Part shown: one piece after another, positions 56,946 through 64,000 of the stretch
Layout of the letters: each line of letters starts with the position of its first letter
How positions within the stretch are numbered: the stretch's first letter is position 1
The notes under the pieces: model-generated
What the model saw: only the letters and a program-made list of their open reading frames with translations
What the model was told of the DNA's origin: nothing
Databases searched by the model: none
Assembly: GCF_016464385.1 (NCBI RefSeq)
Contig: NZ_JADMLH010000030.1
Coordinates: 1 to 64,000 of the forward strand
DNA length: 64,000 bases
Reading direction: 5' to 3'
Origin: Nucisporomicrobium flavum
GTDB taxonomy: Bacteria; Actinomycetota; Actinomycetes; Mycobacteriales; Micromonosporaceae
Program-made: the position numbers and the translations under genes

Positions 56946-57580
56946 CGCTGCTTGTCGTCACCGCGGTCGAGCCAGAGGCCGAGGCGTGGCGGGCCGGCGC
57001 CCCCGGCACCGTCCACGTCGCAGCGGTCGGTGTCGGACCGGCCGCCGCGGCCGCGGGCACCGCACGTCTGCTCGCTCTCGCCGAGGCGGCCGGAAAGCCG
57101 TACCGTGCCGTCCTCAGCGCCGGCATCGCGGGCGGCTTCACAGGCCGCGCGGGCATCGGCGCGACGGTCCTCGGCGCCCGCAGCATCGCCGCCGATCTTG
57201 GCGCCGAGAGCCCGGACGGGTTCCTCCCGGTCGAGCAGCTCGGCTTCGGCAGCAGCATCGTCGAGGCCGATTCCGCCCTGCTGAAGACGCTGACCGCGGC
57301 CCTGCCGGAGGCGGTCGTCGGTGACGTGCTCACCCTCGCCACGGTCACCGGTACGGCCGCGACCGCCGACGCCCTGCGCGACCGGTTCCCGGACGCCGCC
57401 GCCGAAGCCATGGAGGGCCACGGCGTCGCCTGCGCGGCCCGGGCGGCCGGCCTGCCCTTCGCCGAGGTACGCACGATCTCCAACCCCGTCGGGCCGCGCG
57501 ACCGGTCCGCCTGGAGGCTGGGCGAGGCGTTCGCCGCCCTCACCGCCGCCGCGCGGGCCTGTGGACAACCCTGTGGATAG
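56942..57580 (+). CDS. mqnB: Futalosine hydrolase
   Basis: This 212-residue nucleoside-phosphorylase-fold enzyme releases hypoxanthine from futalosine to give dehypoxanthine futalosine in the alternative menaquinone pathway. Visible family features are LLVVTAVEPEAEA at the start, SAGIAGGF as the ribose/phosphate loop, AMEGHGVACAA with the Met-Glu ribose clamp and EVRTISNPVGPRDR. It starts within the stop of the MFS gene (GTGA). The mqnD gene follows after about 88 bp, confirming the pathway. Confidence 0.9.
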   Translation: MTLLVVTAVEPEAEAWRAGAPGTVHVAAVGVGPAAAAAGTARLLALAEAAGKPYRAVLSAGIAGGFTGRAGIGATVLGARSIAADLGAESPDGFLPVEQLGFGSSIVEADSALLKTLTAALPEAVVGDVLTLATVTGTAATADALRDRFPDAAAEAMEGHGVACAARAAGLPFAEVRTISNPVGPRDRSAWRLGEAFAALTAAARACGQPCG

Positions 57581-57667
57581 ACCGGTGGACGGGCGGGTGT
57601 GGGGCACGCGACGTGTGGCAATGCAGACACCCGGCGATCCCCGGATCCGGCCGCCGCGGTGGCTACG

Positions 57668-58495
57668 GTGAGGGACGTGGCGCTTTCTCTGGCGGTTTCG
57701 CCCTGCCCCAACGACACCTTCGTCTTCCACGCCCTCGTGCACGGGCGCATCCCCGGCGCGGCGACGGTCGACCTGACCTTCGCGGACGTGGACGTGACGA
57801 ACACCGCCGCCGAGCGCGGCGAGTTCGACCTCGTCAAGGTGAGCTACGCGGCGCTGCCGTGGCTGCTGGATGACTACGAGCTGCTCCCCTGCGGCGGCGC
57901 GCTGGGCCGGGGCTGCGGCCCACTCGTGCTGACCCGCGAGGGCCACGACGGAAACCTCGCCGGCGCGACCGTGGCGGTGCCCGGCGACCGCACGACGGCA
58001 TATCTGCTGTTCCGCCTCTGGTCGCAGGGCAACGCCCCGGCGACGATCGAGGTGGTCCCGTTCCACGAGATCATGCCGGGGGTGGCCGAGGGCCGCTACG
58101 ACGCCGGCCTGGTCATCCACGAGGCCCGCTTCACCTACCCGCGGTACGGCCTGACCGCCCTCGTGGACCTCGGCGAGTGGTGGGAGTCCGACACCGGCCT
58201 GCCCATCCCGCTGGGCGCGATCCTGGCCCGCAAGGGGGTCGTGGACCCGCACGAGGCCGCCGAGTGGATCCGCACCTCGGTGAGCATGGCGTGGGCCGAC
58301 CCCGACGCGAGCCGCGACTTCGTGCTGGCCAACGCCCAGGAGATGGAGCCGGAGGTCGTCGACCAGCACATCCGGCTGTACGTCAACGAGTTCACGCTGG
58401 ACCTCGGCAAGGAAGGGCTCGCGGCGGCCGACGCGCTGCTGAGCCGCGCCGCCGCGGCAGGGCTGACCCCAGCGATCCCCAGCCTCATCAAATGA
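57668..58495 (+). CDS. mqnD: 1,4-dihydroxy-6-naphthoate synthase
   Basis: This 275-residue periplasmic-binding-protein-fold enzyme converts cyclic dehypoxanthine futalosine to 1,4-dihydroxy-6-naphthoate. The N-terminal AVSPCPNDTFVFHALVHG, KVSYAALPWLLDDY, VAVPGDRTTAYLLFRLW and VIHEARFTYPRYGL are typical MqnD motifs, the last holding the catalytic His. The start is GTG 57668 or GTG 57677; neither has an ideal ribosome site. Together with mqnB it shows that menaquinone is made by the futalosine route; mqnA and mqnC are not in the window. Confidence 0.9.
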   Translation: MRDVALSLAVSPCPNDTFVFHALVHGRIPGAATVDLTFADVDVTNTAAERGEFDLVKVSYAALPWLLDDYELLPCGGALGRGCGPLVLTREGHDGNLAGATVAVPGDRTTAYLLFRLWSQGNAPATIEVVPFHEIMPGVAEGRYDAGLVIHEARFTYPRYGLTALVDLGEWWESDTGLPIPLGAILARKGVVDPHEAAEWIRTSVSMAWADPDASRDFVLANAQEMEPEVVDQHIRLYVNEFTLDLGKEGLAAADALLSRAAAAGLTPAIPSLIK

Positions 58496-58525
58496 AAAAA
58501 GGCCGCGCGGAAGCGCGGCCTTTTT
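58495..58525. terminator. Bidirectional intrinsic terminator
   Basis: A-tract, GGCCGCGC-GGAA-GCGCGGCC, T-tract: a perfect 8-bp GC stem with a GGAA tetraloop and A/T tracts that serve both strands. It separates the convergent mqnD and cold-shock-domain genes. Confidence 0.92.
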
Positions 58526-58534
58526 CAGAAGGCG

Positions 58535-58921
58535 TCAGACTTCGAGCTCCCGCGCCACCGCGTGCACCAGCTGCGCGATCTTCTGCGAGGCCCGCTTGTC
58601 GGGATAGCGCCCTCGGCGCAGGTCCGGCTGGACCTTCGCCTCCAGCACCTTGATCATGTCTTCGACCATGCCGTGCAGCTCGTCGGCGGGCCGCCGGCGC
58701 AGCTCCGCCACCGACGGCGGGGCGTCCAGCACCTTCACGCCGAGCGCCTGCGCGCCCTTCCGGCTGTCCACCACGCCGAACTCGACCCGCTGACCCGCCC
58801 GCAGGTCGGCGACCCCGGACGGCAAGGCGCCCTTGGGCAGGAACACGTCCCCGCCCTCGTCGCTGGTGACGAAGCCGAAACCCTTCGCCGCGTCGTACCA
58901 CTTCACTCGACCCGTGGGCAC
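58535..58921 (-). CDS. Cold-shock-domain protein with C-terminal extension
   Basis: This is a 128-residue protein. The N-terminal ~65 residues are a cold-shock domain with RNP1-like KGFGFVTS and RNP2-like VFLPKGAL. The C-terminal ~60 residues form a helical extension (ELHGMVEDMIKVLEAKVQPDLRRGRYPD) typical of a conserved actinobacterial CSD type. It is likely an RNA or single-strand DNA binder. The GTG at 58921 has GAGG six bases upstream; an in-frame GTG seven codons earlier has none. Confidence 0.86.
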   Translation of the reverse strand: MPTGRVKWYDAAKGFGFVTSDEGGDVFLPKGALPSGVADLRAGQRVEFGVVDSRKGAQALGVKVLDAPPSVAELRRRPADELHGMVEDMIKVLEAKVQPDLRRGRYPDKRASQKIAQLVHAVARELEV

Positions 58922-58982
58922 CGCTGACCTCAACTCACTCAATGGGCTTGATTGCTCACGGCAAGGTTATCGAGGCGGCGGG

Positions 58983-59591
58983 TCAGGTCCCAACCGTAAT
59001 CCGGGCGAGCAGAGCCGGGAACCCGGTCAGGTCCCCGAGCACGTGCGTCGCGCCCGCGGCGGCCAGTTCCTCCTCCGTGCACGGGCCCGTCGCCACCCCG
59101 ATGCCCGGGACGCCGGCCGTGGCGGCCGCGACCATGTCACCCACGTGGTCGCCGACGTACCAACGCACGCCGTGCTCGGTGAGCGCCGCGGCCTTGCCCT
59201 CGGCGAACAGGTCGCCGGCCAGCTCGTCGTAGGCCAGGCCCAGGTGCTCCAGGTGCAGGGCGGCCAGGCTGCCCAGCTTCGAGGTCACGACCACGACCCG
59301 CAGACCCGCTTCCCGTACGGCGGCCAGCGCCGCGACCGCCCCCGGCATGGGCACGGTCGGCGCGATGGCGTGGAGCGGGTACAGGGCTCGGTAGGTGGTG
59401 ACCGCCTCCTCGACGTCCGCCTCGGGGAACCACTCCCGGATCTCCGTACGCAGCGGCGGCCCCAGCCGGCTGACCGCGAGCTCGGCGTCCACGTGCACCC
59501 CGGTCTCCGCGGTCAGCGCCCGGTACGCCGCCCTGATCCCCGGCCGGGAGTCGATCAGGGTCATGTCCAGATCGAAGCCGACCCCGGTCAT
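58983..59591 (-). CDS. HAD-family hydrolase (phosphoglycolate-phosphatase-like)
   Basis: This 202-residue HAD enzyme has motif I FDLDMTLIDSR, a small helical cap, VVVTSKLGSLAALHLEHLGL as motif II and the Lys region, and WYVGDHVGDMVAAATAG as motif III. In motif I the second Asp of DxD is kept, with a Met in the +1 place (DLDMT). It probably dephosphorylates a small phosphate ester. The ATG at 59591 lies inside the left block of the dispersed repeat copy 2, so its 5' leader is formed by that element. Confidence 0.85.
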   Translation of the reverse strand: MTGVGFDLDMTLIDSRPGIRAAYRALTAETGVHVDAELAVSRLGPPLRTEIREWFPEADVEEAVTTYRALYPLHAIAPTVPMPGAVAALAAVREAGLRVVVVTSKLGSLAALHLEHLGLAYDELAGDLFAEGKAAALTEHGVRWYVGDHVGDMVAAATAGVPGIGVATGPCTEEELAAAGATHVLGDLTGFPALLARITVGT

Positions 59592-59661
59592 GACCGACTG
59601 CACCGAGCGGCACCGCCCGGCGCCGGACGACGGCCTCGCACGCGAGGGCCAGGAGGGCATG
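59589..59661 (+). repeat. Dispersed repeat, copy 2
   Basis: CATGACCGACTGCACCG (59589-59605) and AGGGCCAGGAGGGCATG (59645-59661) are identical to the flanks of copy 1 at 3671-3714 and in the same orientation, but with a longer, different centre. The left block overlaps the start codon of the HAD gene. Confidence 0.6.
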
Positions 59662-59679
59662 ACAACTGCCGGCTCAGCC

Positions 59680-59889
59680 TCACGGGGTGGTGGTCGGGGT
59701 GTACGTGAGCTGGTCCACCGGGAGCGGGAAGGTCTGGTCGTCACCGAACGGCGACGGCGCGGCCGGGCGGTCGCTCACGATCTCGGAGACGGTGAGATGG
59801 CCCTCCTTGATCGAGGACTGCCGGCCCGGCTTCTGCGTGGCCACGCCCTGCTCGACGGCCGTACCCGGCATCTTGTTGTCAGCCCCCAC
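59680..59889 (-). CDS. Small actinobacterial hypothetical protein
   Basis: This 69-residue polar protein from the GTG at 59889 has a GGGGAG ribosome site. It contains GTAVEQGVATQKPGRQSSIKEG and a short C-terminal tail rich in Thr/Pro. It has no signal peptide, membrane span or cysteine. I do not recognise a function. It is divergent from the helicase-associated gene across 83 bp and lies upstream of the HAD gene on the same strand, separated by the dispersed repeat. Confidence 0.55.
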   Translation of the reverse strand: MGADNKMPGTAVEQGVATQKPGRQSSIKEGHLTVSEIVSDRPAAPSPFGDDQTFPLPVDQLTYTPTTTP

Positions 59890-59972
59890 AGCTCGCTCCC
59901 CTTGGTCGTCGTCGGCCCGGCCACACTCCGGACCCTGCGCCAATGGTCCCATGGCGGCTAGCGTTGAAGACG

Positions 59973-62405
59973 ATGGCCACCGCATTCGCCGACCAGCTCC
60001 GGTCCCTGTCCGACGACGCCCTGGGCGCGCTCATCCAGCTGCGCCCGGATCTTGTCGTGCCCGTACCCTCCGACATCTCCGCTTTGGCGGTCCGCGCCCA
60101 GTCCCGCGGCTCGGTGGCCCGCTGCCTCGACATGCTGGACGAGTTCACGCTCGCCGTCCTGGACGCGGCCCGGCTCAGCCGGTCCGAGGAGACCGCGGCG
60201 ACGTCGCTCGCGCAGATTCTGGCGCTGACCTCGGGCGCTGCCGAGGACGACGACGTGCGGGTCGCGGTGGGACGGCTGCGCGCGCGCTTCCTGCTGCACG
60301 GGCCGGAGGACGCGATGCACGTGGTCGGCGCAGTCGACGAGGTGACGTCGCCCTATCCGGCCGGCCTCGGGCGGCCCGCCGACTACCTCGACCCGCAGGC
60401 CGCCGCGCTCTGCGCCGACCGGGCCAGGCTGCGGCGTACGGTGCTCGCCGCGCCCGCGGGCGCCCGGGCGGTCCTCGACCGGCTCGCCGCCGGTCCGCCG
60501 GTCGGCGCGCTGAGCTCGGGCGGCACCGTGGCCGAGCCGGTGCGCTGGCTCATCGACAACCACATCCTGGTCCCGGTCTCCGAGGCCGGGCGGGCGCCGC
60601 GCGCCGACGGTGAGCTGGTGGAGCTGCCCCGGGAGGTGGGGTTGCTGCTGCGCCGTGAGAGCGGCCCGCTGGGTGGGCTGCGCCCGTTCCCGCCGGTGCC
60701 GGAGGGTCCGGTCCGGGACGCGAAGTCGGTCGACTCGGCGGGCGCCGGCCAGGTCATGGAGGCGGTCCGCAGCGCCGAGGCGCTGCTCGAGGCGCTGGCA
60801 GCCGAGCCGGCCGCGGTGCTGAAGGCGGGCGGCCTGGGCGTACGCGACCACAAGCGCCTCGCCCGCACGGCCGGCCTGGACGAGGCCGCGGCGGCTCTGC
60901 TGCTCGAGGTGGTCCACGCGGCGGGGCTCATGGGCGAGGCGGACGTGGCGGGCACCGGCCGCGGCGTGACGACCAGCCGGGCCACGGGTACGGCCGACGA
61001 GATCTTCCTGCCCACCGGCTCGTACGACCTGTGGCGCGCGCTGAGCACCGCCCGGCGCTGGGAGGCCCTGGCGAACGCGTGGCTGGCGATGTCCCGCCAG
61101 CCCGGCCTGATCGGTCAGCGCGACGACCGCGACCGGCCCATCACCGTGCTCGCTCCGGACGCCGAGCGCGCCGGGGCCCCGCAGGCACGCCGGGAGGTCC
61201 TGACCGCCCTGGCCGACCTGCCGCCGGGCACCGCACCGAAGCCCGACGACGTGGTCGCCCTCCTGGCCTGGCAGGCGCCAAGGCGGGCGCGGGGACGCGA
61301 GGCGGCGCACCGGGACGCGCTGGCCGGGGCCGCCACGCTGGGCCTGACCGGGCTGGGCGCGCTGACGTCGTACGGGCGGCTGCTGCACGCCGGCGACGAG
61401 CACGACGACCACGATCCGCTGGGCGCCGGCCCCGGGGGCGAGCGGGCGCCCGGGACCTCGGACGCCGTACGCGCCCTCGACGGCCTCCTGCCCGCCCCGG
61501 TCGACCACGTGCTCGTGCAGGCCGACCTGTCGGTGGTGGTGCCCGGCCCGCCCGAGCCCGAGCTGGCGGCCGAGCTCGAGGTCGTCGCGGAGCTCGAGTC
61601 GGCCGGTGGCGCGAGCGTGCACCGGGTGACCGCCGCGAGCGTCCGGCGCGCCCTCGACGTCGGGTACGCCGCCACCGACCTGCACTCCCTGTTCCGCCGC
61701 CGGTCCCGTACGCCGGTCCCGCAGGCGCTGACTTACCTGATCGACGATGCGGCCCGCAAGCACGGCGGCCTGCGCGCGGGCTCGGCGGGTTCGTACCTGC
61801 GCAGCGACGACGAGGCGCTGGTCGCGGAGGTGCTGGCGGACAAGCGCCTGGCCACCCTCGCGTTGCGCCGCCTGGCACCGACCGTGCTGGTCAGCCCGCT
61901 GCAGCTTCCCCGGCTGCTGGGCGCGCTCCGGGACGCCGGGTTCGCGCCGGTCGCCGAGGATTCCGCGGGGGCCGCTGTGCTGAGCCGGCCGAAGGTTCGC
62001 CGTGCTGCCAGCCGTACCCCCGTCTCGGTCCGCATGGCCGAGCCCGCCGGGCCGCCGCTGCTGGCCGGGCCCCGACTGGCCGGCGTGGTCGAGCAGATCC
62101 GCCGCGGCGACATCGCTACCCGCGCGGCCCGCCGCGCGGGTAGCGAGCGCGCTGCCAACGGCCAGAGCGTGCCCGGTCTCACCTCGGTGCAGGCCCATTC
62201 GCAGGCCATGGCGGTGCTTCAGCAGGCCGTGCGGGACAAGGCCCGGGTCTGGGTCGGGTACGTCGACACGCACGGCGCGACGCTGTCGAGGCTGGTCCGC
62301 CCGGTCTCGCTCAGCGCGGGCTACCTGCGCGCCGAGGACGAGCGGACCGAGACGTTGCACACGTTCGCGCTGCACCGGGTGACCGCGGCGGTCCTCGAGG
62401 ACTGA
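59973..62405 (+). CDS. Helicase-associated protein with C-terminal WYL-like domain
   Basis: This is an 810-residue soluble protein. The N-terminal part has helical Helicase_C_3-type (XPB-associated) character (FADQLRSLSDDALGALIQLRPDL), and the middle is Ala/Arg-rich with winged-helix-like segments. The last ~80 residues (VQAHSQAMAVLQQAV, VWVGYVDTHGATLSRLVRP, FALHRVTAAVLE) resemble a WYL domain that can sense nucleic acid or ligand. It directly precedes the XPB helicase gene, 152 bp apart, as in other actinobacteria. It likely partners or regulates XPB in DNA repair. The ATG at 59973 is preferred over an upstream start at 59943. Confidence 0.83.
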   Translation: MATAFADQLRSLSDDALGALIQLRPDLVVPVPSDISALAVRAQSRGSVARCLDMLDEFTLAVLDAARLSRSEETAATSLAQILALTSGAAEDDDVRVAVGRLRARFLLHGPEDAMHVVGAVDEVTSPYPAGLGRPADYLDPQAAALCADRARLRRTVLAAPAGARAVLDRLAAGPPVGALSSGGTVAEPVRWLIDNHILVPVSEAGRAPRADGELVELPREVGLLLRRESGPLGGLRPFPPVPEGPVRDAKSVDSAGAGQVMEAVRSAEALLEALAAEPAAVLKAGGLGVRDHKRLARTAGLDEAAAALLLEVVHAAGLMGEADVAGTGRGVTTSRATGTADEIFLPTGSYDLWRALSTARRWEALANAWLAMSRQPGLIGQRDDRDRPITVLAPDAERAGAPQARREVLTALADLPPGTAPKPDDVVALLAWQAPRRARGREAAHRDALAGAATLGLTGLGALTSYGRLLHAGDEHDDHDPLGAGPGGERAPGTSDAVRALDGLLPAPVDHVLVQADLSVVVPGPPEPELAAELEVVAELESAGGASVHRVTAASVRRALDVGYAATDLHSLFRRRSRTPVPQALTYLIDDAARKHGGLRAGSAGSYLRSDDEALVAEVLADKRLATLALRRLAPTVLVSPLQLPRLLGALRDAGFAPVAEDSAGAAVLSRPKVRRAASRTPVSVRMAEPAGPPLLAGPRLAGVVEQIRRGDIATRAARRAGSERAANGQSVPGLTSVQAHSQAMAVLQQAVRDKARVWVGYVDTHGATLSRLVRPVSLSAGYLRAEDERTETLHTFALHRVTAAVLED

Positions 62406-62557
62406 CCGGGACCGCGCGCCCCCGTTAGCCGCGCGCGATCCGTCCAGGACGGGCCCTGGGTTCCGCCGAAGCGTTGCACACCGGATCAAGCCCCACCGGT
62501 ACGCGCGCGCCCGTGTCAGACTGGAGGGTCTCCTCTCGTTCGTGGAAGGGCTTCTTG

Positions 62558-64000
62558 GTGAGCACCGGCGGACCCCTGATCGTGCAGTCCGACAAGACCC
62601 TGTTGCTGGAGGTCGACCATCCCGACGCCCAGGCGTGCCGGATGGCCATCGCCCCGTTCGCCGAGCTGGAGCGTTCACCCGAGCACGTGCACACCTACCG
62701 GCTGACGCCGCTCGGGCTCTGGAACGCGCGCGCCGCGGGCCACGACGCCGAGGGCGTGGTCGACTCGCTGATCAAGTTCTCCCGCTATCCGGTGCCGCAC
62801 GCGCTGCTGGTCGACGTGGCCGAGACCATGGACCGGTACGGCCGCCTCCAGCTGGCCAACGACCCGACGCACGGGCTGGTCCTGCGCGGGCTGGACAGGA
62901 TCGTGCTGGTCGAGGTGGCGAAGAGCAAGAAGCTGGCCGGCATGCTGGGCGCCCGCATCGACGACGAGACGATCGTGGTGCACCCGTCCGAGCGCGGCCG
63001 GCTCAAGCAGGCGCTGCTCAAGCTGGGCTGGCCCGCCGAGGACCTCGCCGGGTACGTGGACGGCGAGGCGCACGAGATCAGCCTCGCCGAGGACGGGTGG
63101 ACGCTGCGGTCGTACCAGCAGGAGGCGGTGGACGGCTTCTGGGCCGGCGGCTCCGGCGTGGTGGTGCTGCCCTGCGGCGCCGGCAAGACGCTGGTCGGCG
63201 CGGCCGCGATGGCCACCGCCAAGGCGACCACGCTGATCCTGGTCACCAACACGGTCGCGGGACGGCAGTGGAAGCGGGAGCTGGTCGCCCGCACGTCGCT
63301 GACCGAGGAGGAGATCGGCGAGTACTCGGGCGAGCGCAAGGAGATCCGCGCGGTCACCATCGCCACGTACCAGGTGCTCACCTCGCGCAAGGGCGGCGCG
63401 TTCACCCACCTCGACCTGTTCGGCGCCCGCGACTGGGGCCTGGTCATCTACGACGAGGTGCACCTGCTGCCGGCGCCGATCTTCCGTTTCACGGCCGACC
63501 TGCAGGCCCGCCGCCGGCTCGGCCTGACCGCGACGCTGGTGCGCGAGGACGGCCGCGAGGGCGACGTGTTCTCGCTGATCGGCCCGAAGCGCTATGACGC
63601 GCCCTGGAAGGACATCGAGGCCCAGGGCTGGATCGCCCCGGCGGAGTGCGTCGAGGTCCGGGTCACGCTGACGGACGCCGAGCGGATGGCGTACGCGGTG
63701 ACCGACTCCGAGGAGCGCTACCGGGTGGCGGCCACGGCCCGCACCAAGCTGCCCGTGGTCCGCGCCCTGGTGAACAAGCACGCGGGTGAGCAGACGCTGG
63801 TGATCGGCGGCTACATCGACCAGCTGCACGAGCTCGGCGAGTACCTCGACGCCCCGATCGTGCAGGGCTCCACCACCAACAAGGAGCGCGAGCGGCTCTT
63901 CGACGAGTTCCGCGCAGGCAACCTGCGGACGCTCGTCATCTCCAAGGTCGGCAACTTCAGCATCGACCTGCCGGAGGCCGCCGTGGCGATCCAGGTGTCC
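62558..64000 (+). CDS. XPB-type DNA repair helicase (3' end beyond window)
   Basis: This is a superfamily-2 helicase; 481 residues are visible and the frame is open at the edge. The N-terminal ~170 residues are the damage-recognition-type domain (AELERSPEHVHTYRLTPLGLWNA). The helicase core shows motif I PCGAGKT (about 206), motif II YDEVHLLP (DEVH), motif III GLTATLVRED and the start of the second RecA domain (VIGGYIDQL, motif V region). The GTG at 62558 has GGAAGGG seven bases before it. It unwinds DNA 3'-5' in repair; the upstream WYL-ended protein is the probable partner. Confidence 0.92.
   Translation, partial: MSTGGPLIVQSDKTLLLEVDHPDAQACRMAIAPFAELERSPEHVHTYRLTPLGLWNARAAGHDAEGVVDSLIKFSRYPVPHALLVDVAETMDRYGRLQLANDPTHGLVLRGLDRIVLVEVAKSKKLAGMLGARIDDETIVVHPSERGRLKQALLKLGWPAEDLAGYVDGEAHEISLAEDGWTLRSYQQEAVDGFWAGGSGVVVLPCGAGKTLVGAAAMATAKATTLILVTNTVAGRQWKRELVARTSLTEEEIGEYSGERKEIRAVTIATYQVLTSRKGGAFTHLDLFGARDWGLVIYDEVHLLPAPIFRFTADLQARRRLGLTATLVREDGREGDVFSLIGPKRYDAPWKDIEAQGWIAPAECVEVRVTLTDAERMAYAVTDSEERYRVAATARTKLPVVRALVNKHAGEQTLVIGGYIDQLHELGEYLDAPIVQGSTTNKERERLFDEFRAGNLRTLVISKVGNFSIDLPEAAVAIQVS

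Noticed and set aside
1..64000. Prophage, integrative element or biosynthetic gene cluster
   Set aside because: No integrase, transposase, phage structural gene, attachment-site repeat, or polyketide/peptide synthetase was seen on either strand.

Overview
The window looks like a chromosome segment of a high-GC filamentous actinobacterium. GC is very high with a strong G/C third-position bias, GTG starts are common, and many starts look leaderless. It carries actinobacterial markers: the septation protein SepH, futalosine-pathway menaquinone genes (mqnB, mqnD), an XPB-type helicase with a WYL-ended partner, DUF3027/DUF2530/DUF3071 proteins and cyclic di-AMP (ydaO-type) riboswitches on cell-wall hydrolase genes. 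Micromonosporaceae, Actinoplanes-like, is my best guess (inference). I saw no rRNA, tRNA, CRISPR array, transposase, integrase or phage gene.

Layout. 0.1-3.7 kb: a three-gene sugar ABC importer lacking its binding protein, next to a G/C homopolymer stretch at the window edge. 3.7-11.3 kb: a DCC protein, two ECF sigma/anti-sigma pairs, a secreted neprosin-type endopeptidase, cysteine dioxygenase plus rhodanese behind an inverted repeat, and secreted proteins. 11.4-16.2 kb: a soluble diguanylate cyclase, small secreted proteins, a GH76 mannanase and a TetR regulator. 16.3-18.0 kb: a TagGH/Wzm-Wzt-type polymer exporter. 18.0-20.7 kb: two divergent paralogous coiled-coil zinc peptidases, each behind its own ydaO riboswitch in mirror image. 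20.7-23.6 kb: a repeat-rich region with heptamer arrays, a degenerate C-rich repeat, and a ~700-bp 27-bp array that continues one reading frame apart from a single extra base.

23.6-30 kb: GH65 phosphorylase with a beta-phosphoglucomutase-type HAD, an RsbW-like kinase with a membrane protein, and a lone MsiK-type sugar ATPase. 30-34.2 kb: a GT2-TagF fusion translationally coupled to a CDP-alcohol phosphotransferase; with the exporter this suggests a teichoic-acid-like surface polymer. 34.3-41.7 kb: PspC, a frameshifted membrane protein, DUF4230 protein, acyl-CoA dehydrogenase with an operator, nitroreductase, aldose epimerase, MFS exporter and pdxH. 41.9-48.2 kb: citrate synthase, serC, an aminotransferase, GNAT, sepH and thpR. 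48.3-53.7 kb: CynX-type MFS divergent from a GntR regulator, an MFS/MarR unit and a purine permease. 53.8-58.5 kb: small envelope protein, DUF3027, an MFS protein coupled to mqnB, then mqnD. 58.5-64 kb: cold-shock-domain protein, HAD phosphatase, a small protein, a WYL-ended helicase-associated protein and XPB, which runs off the end.

The most unusual structures are the mirrored riboswitch/peptidase pair, the frameshifted 27-bp (9-residue) repeat array, the symmetric overlapping leaderless promoters of the MFS/gntR pair, and a two-copy dispersed element at 3.7 and 59.6 kb.
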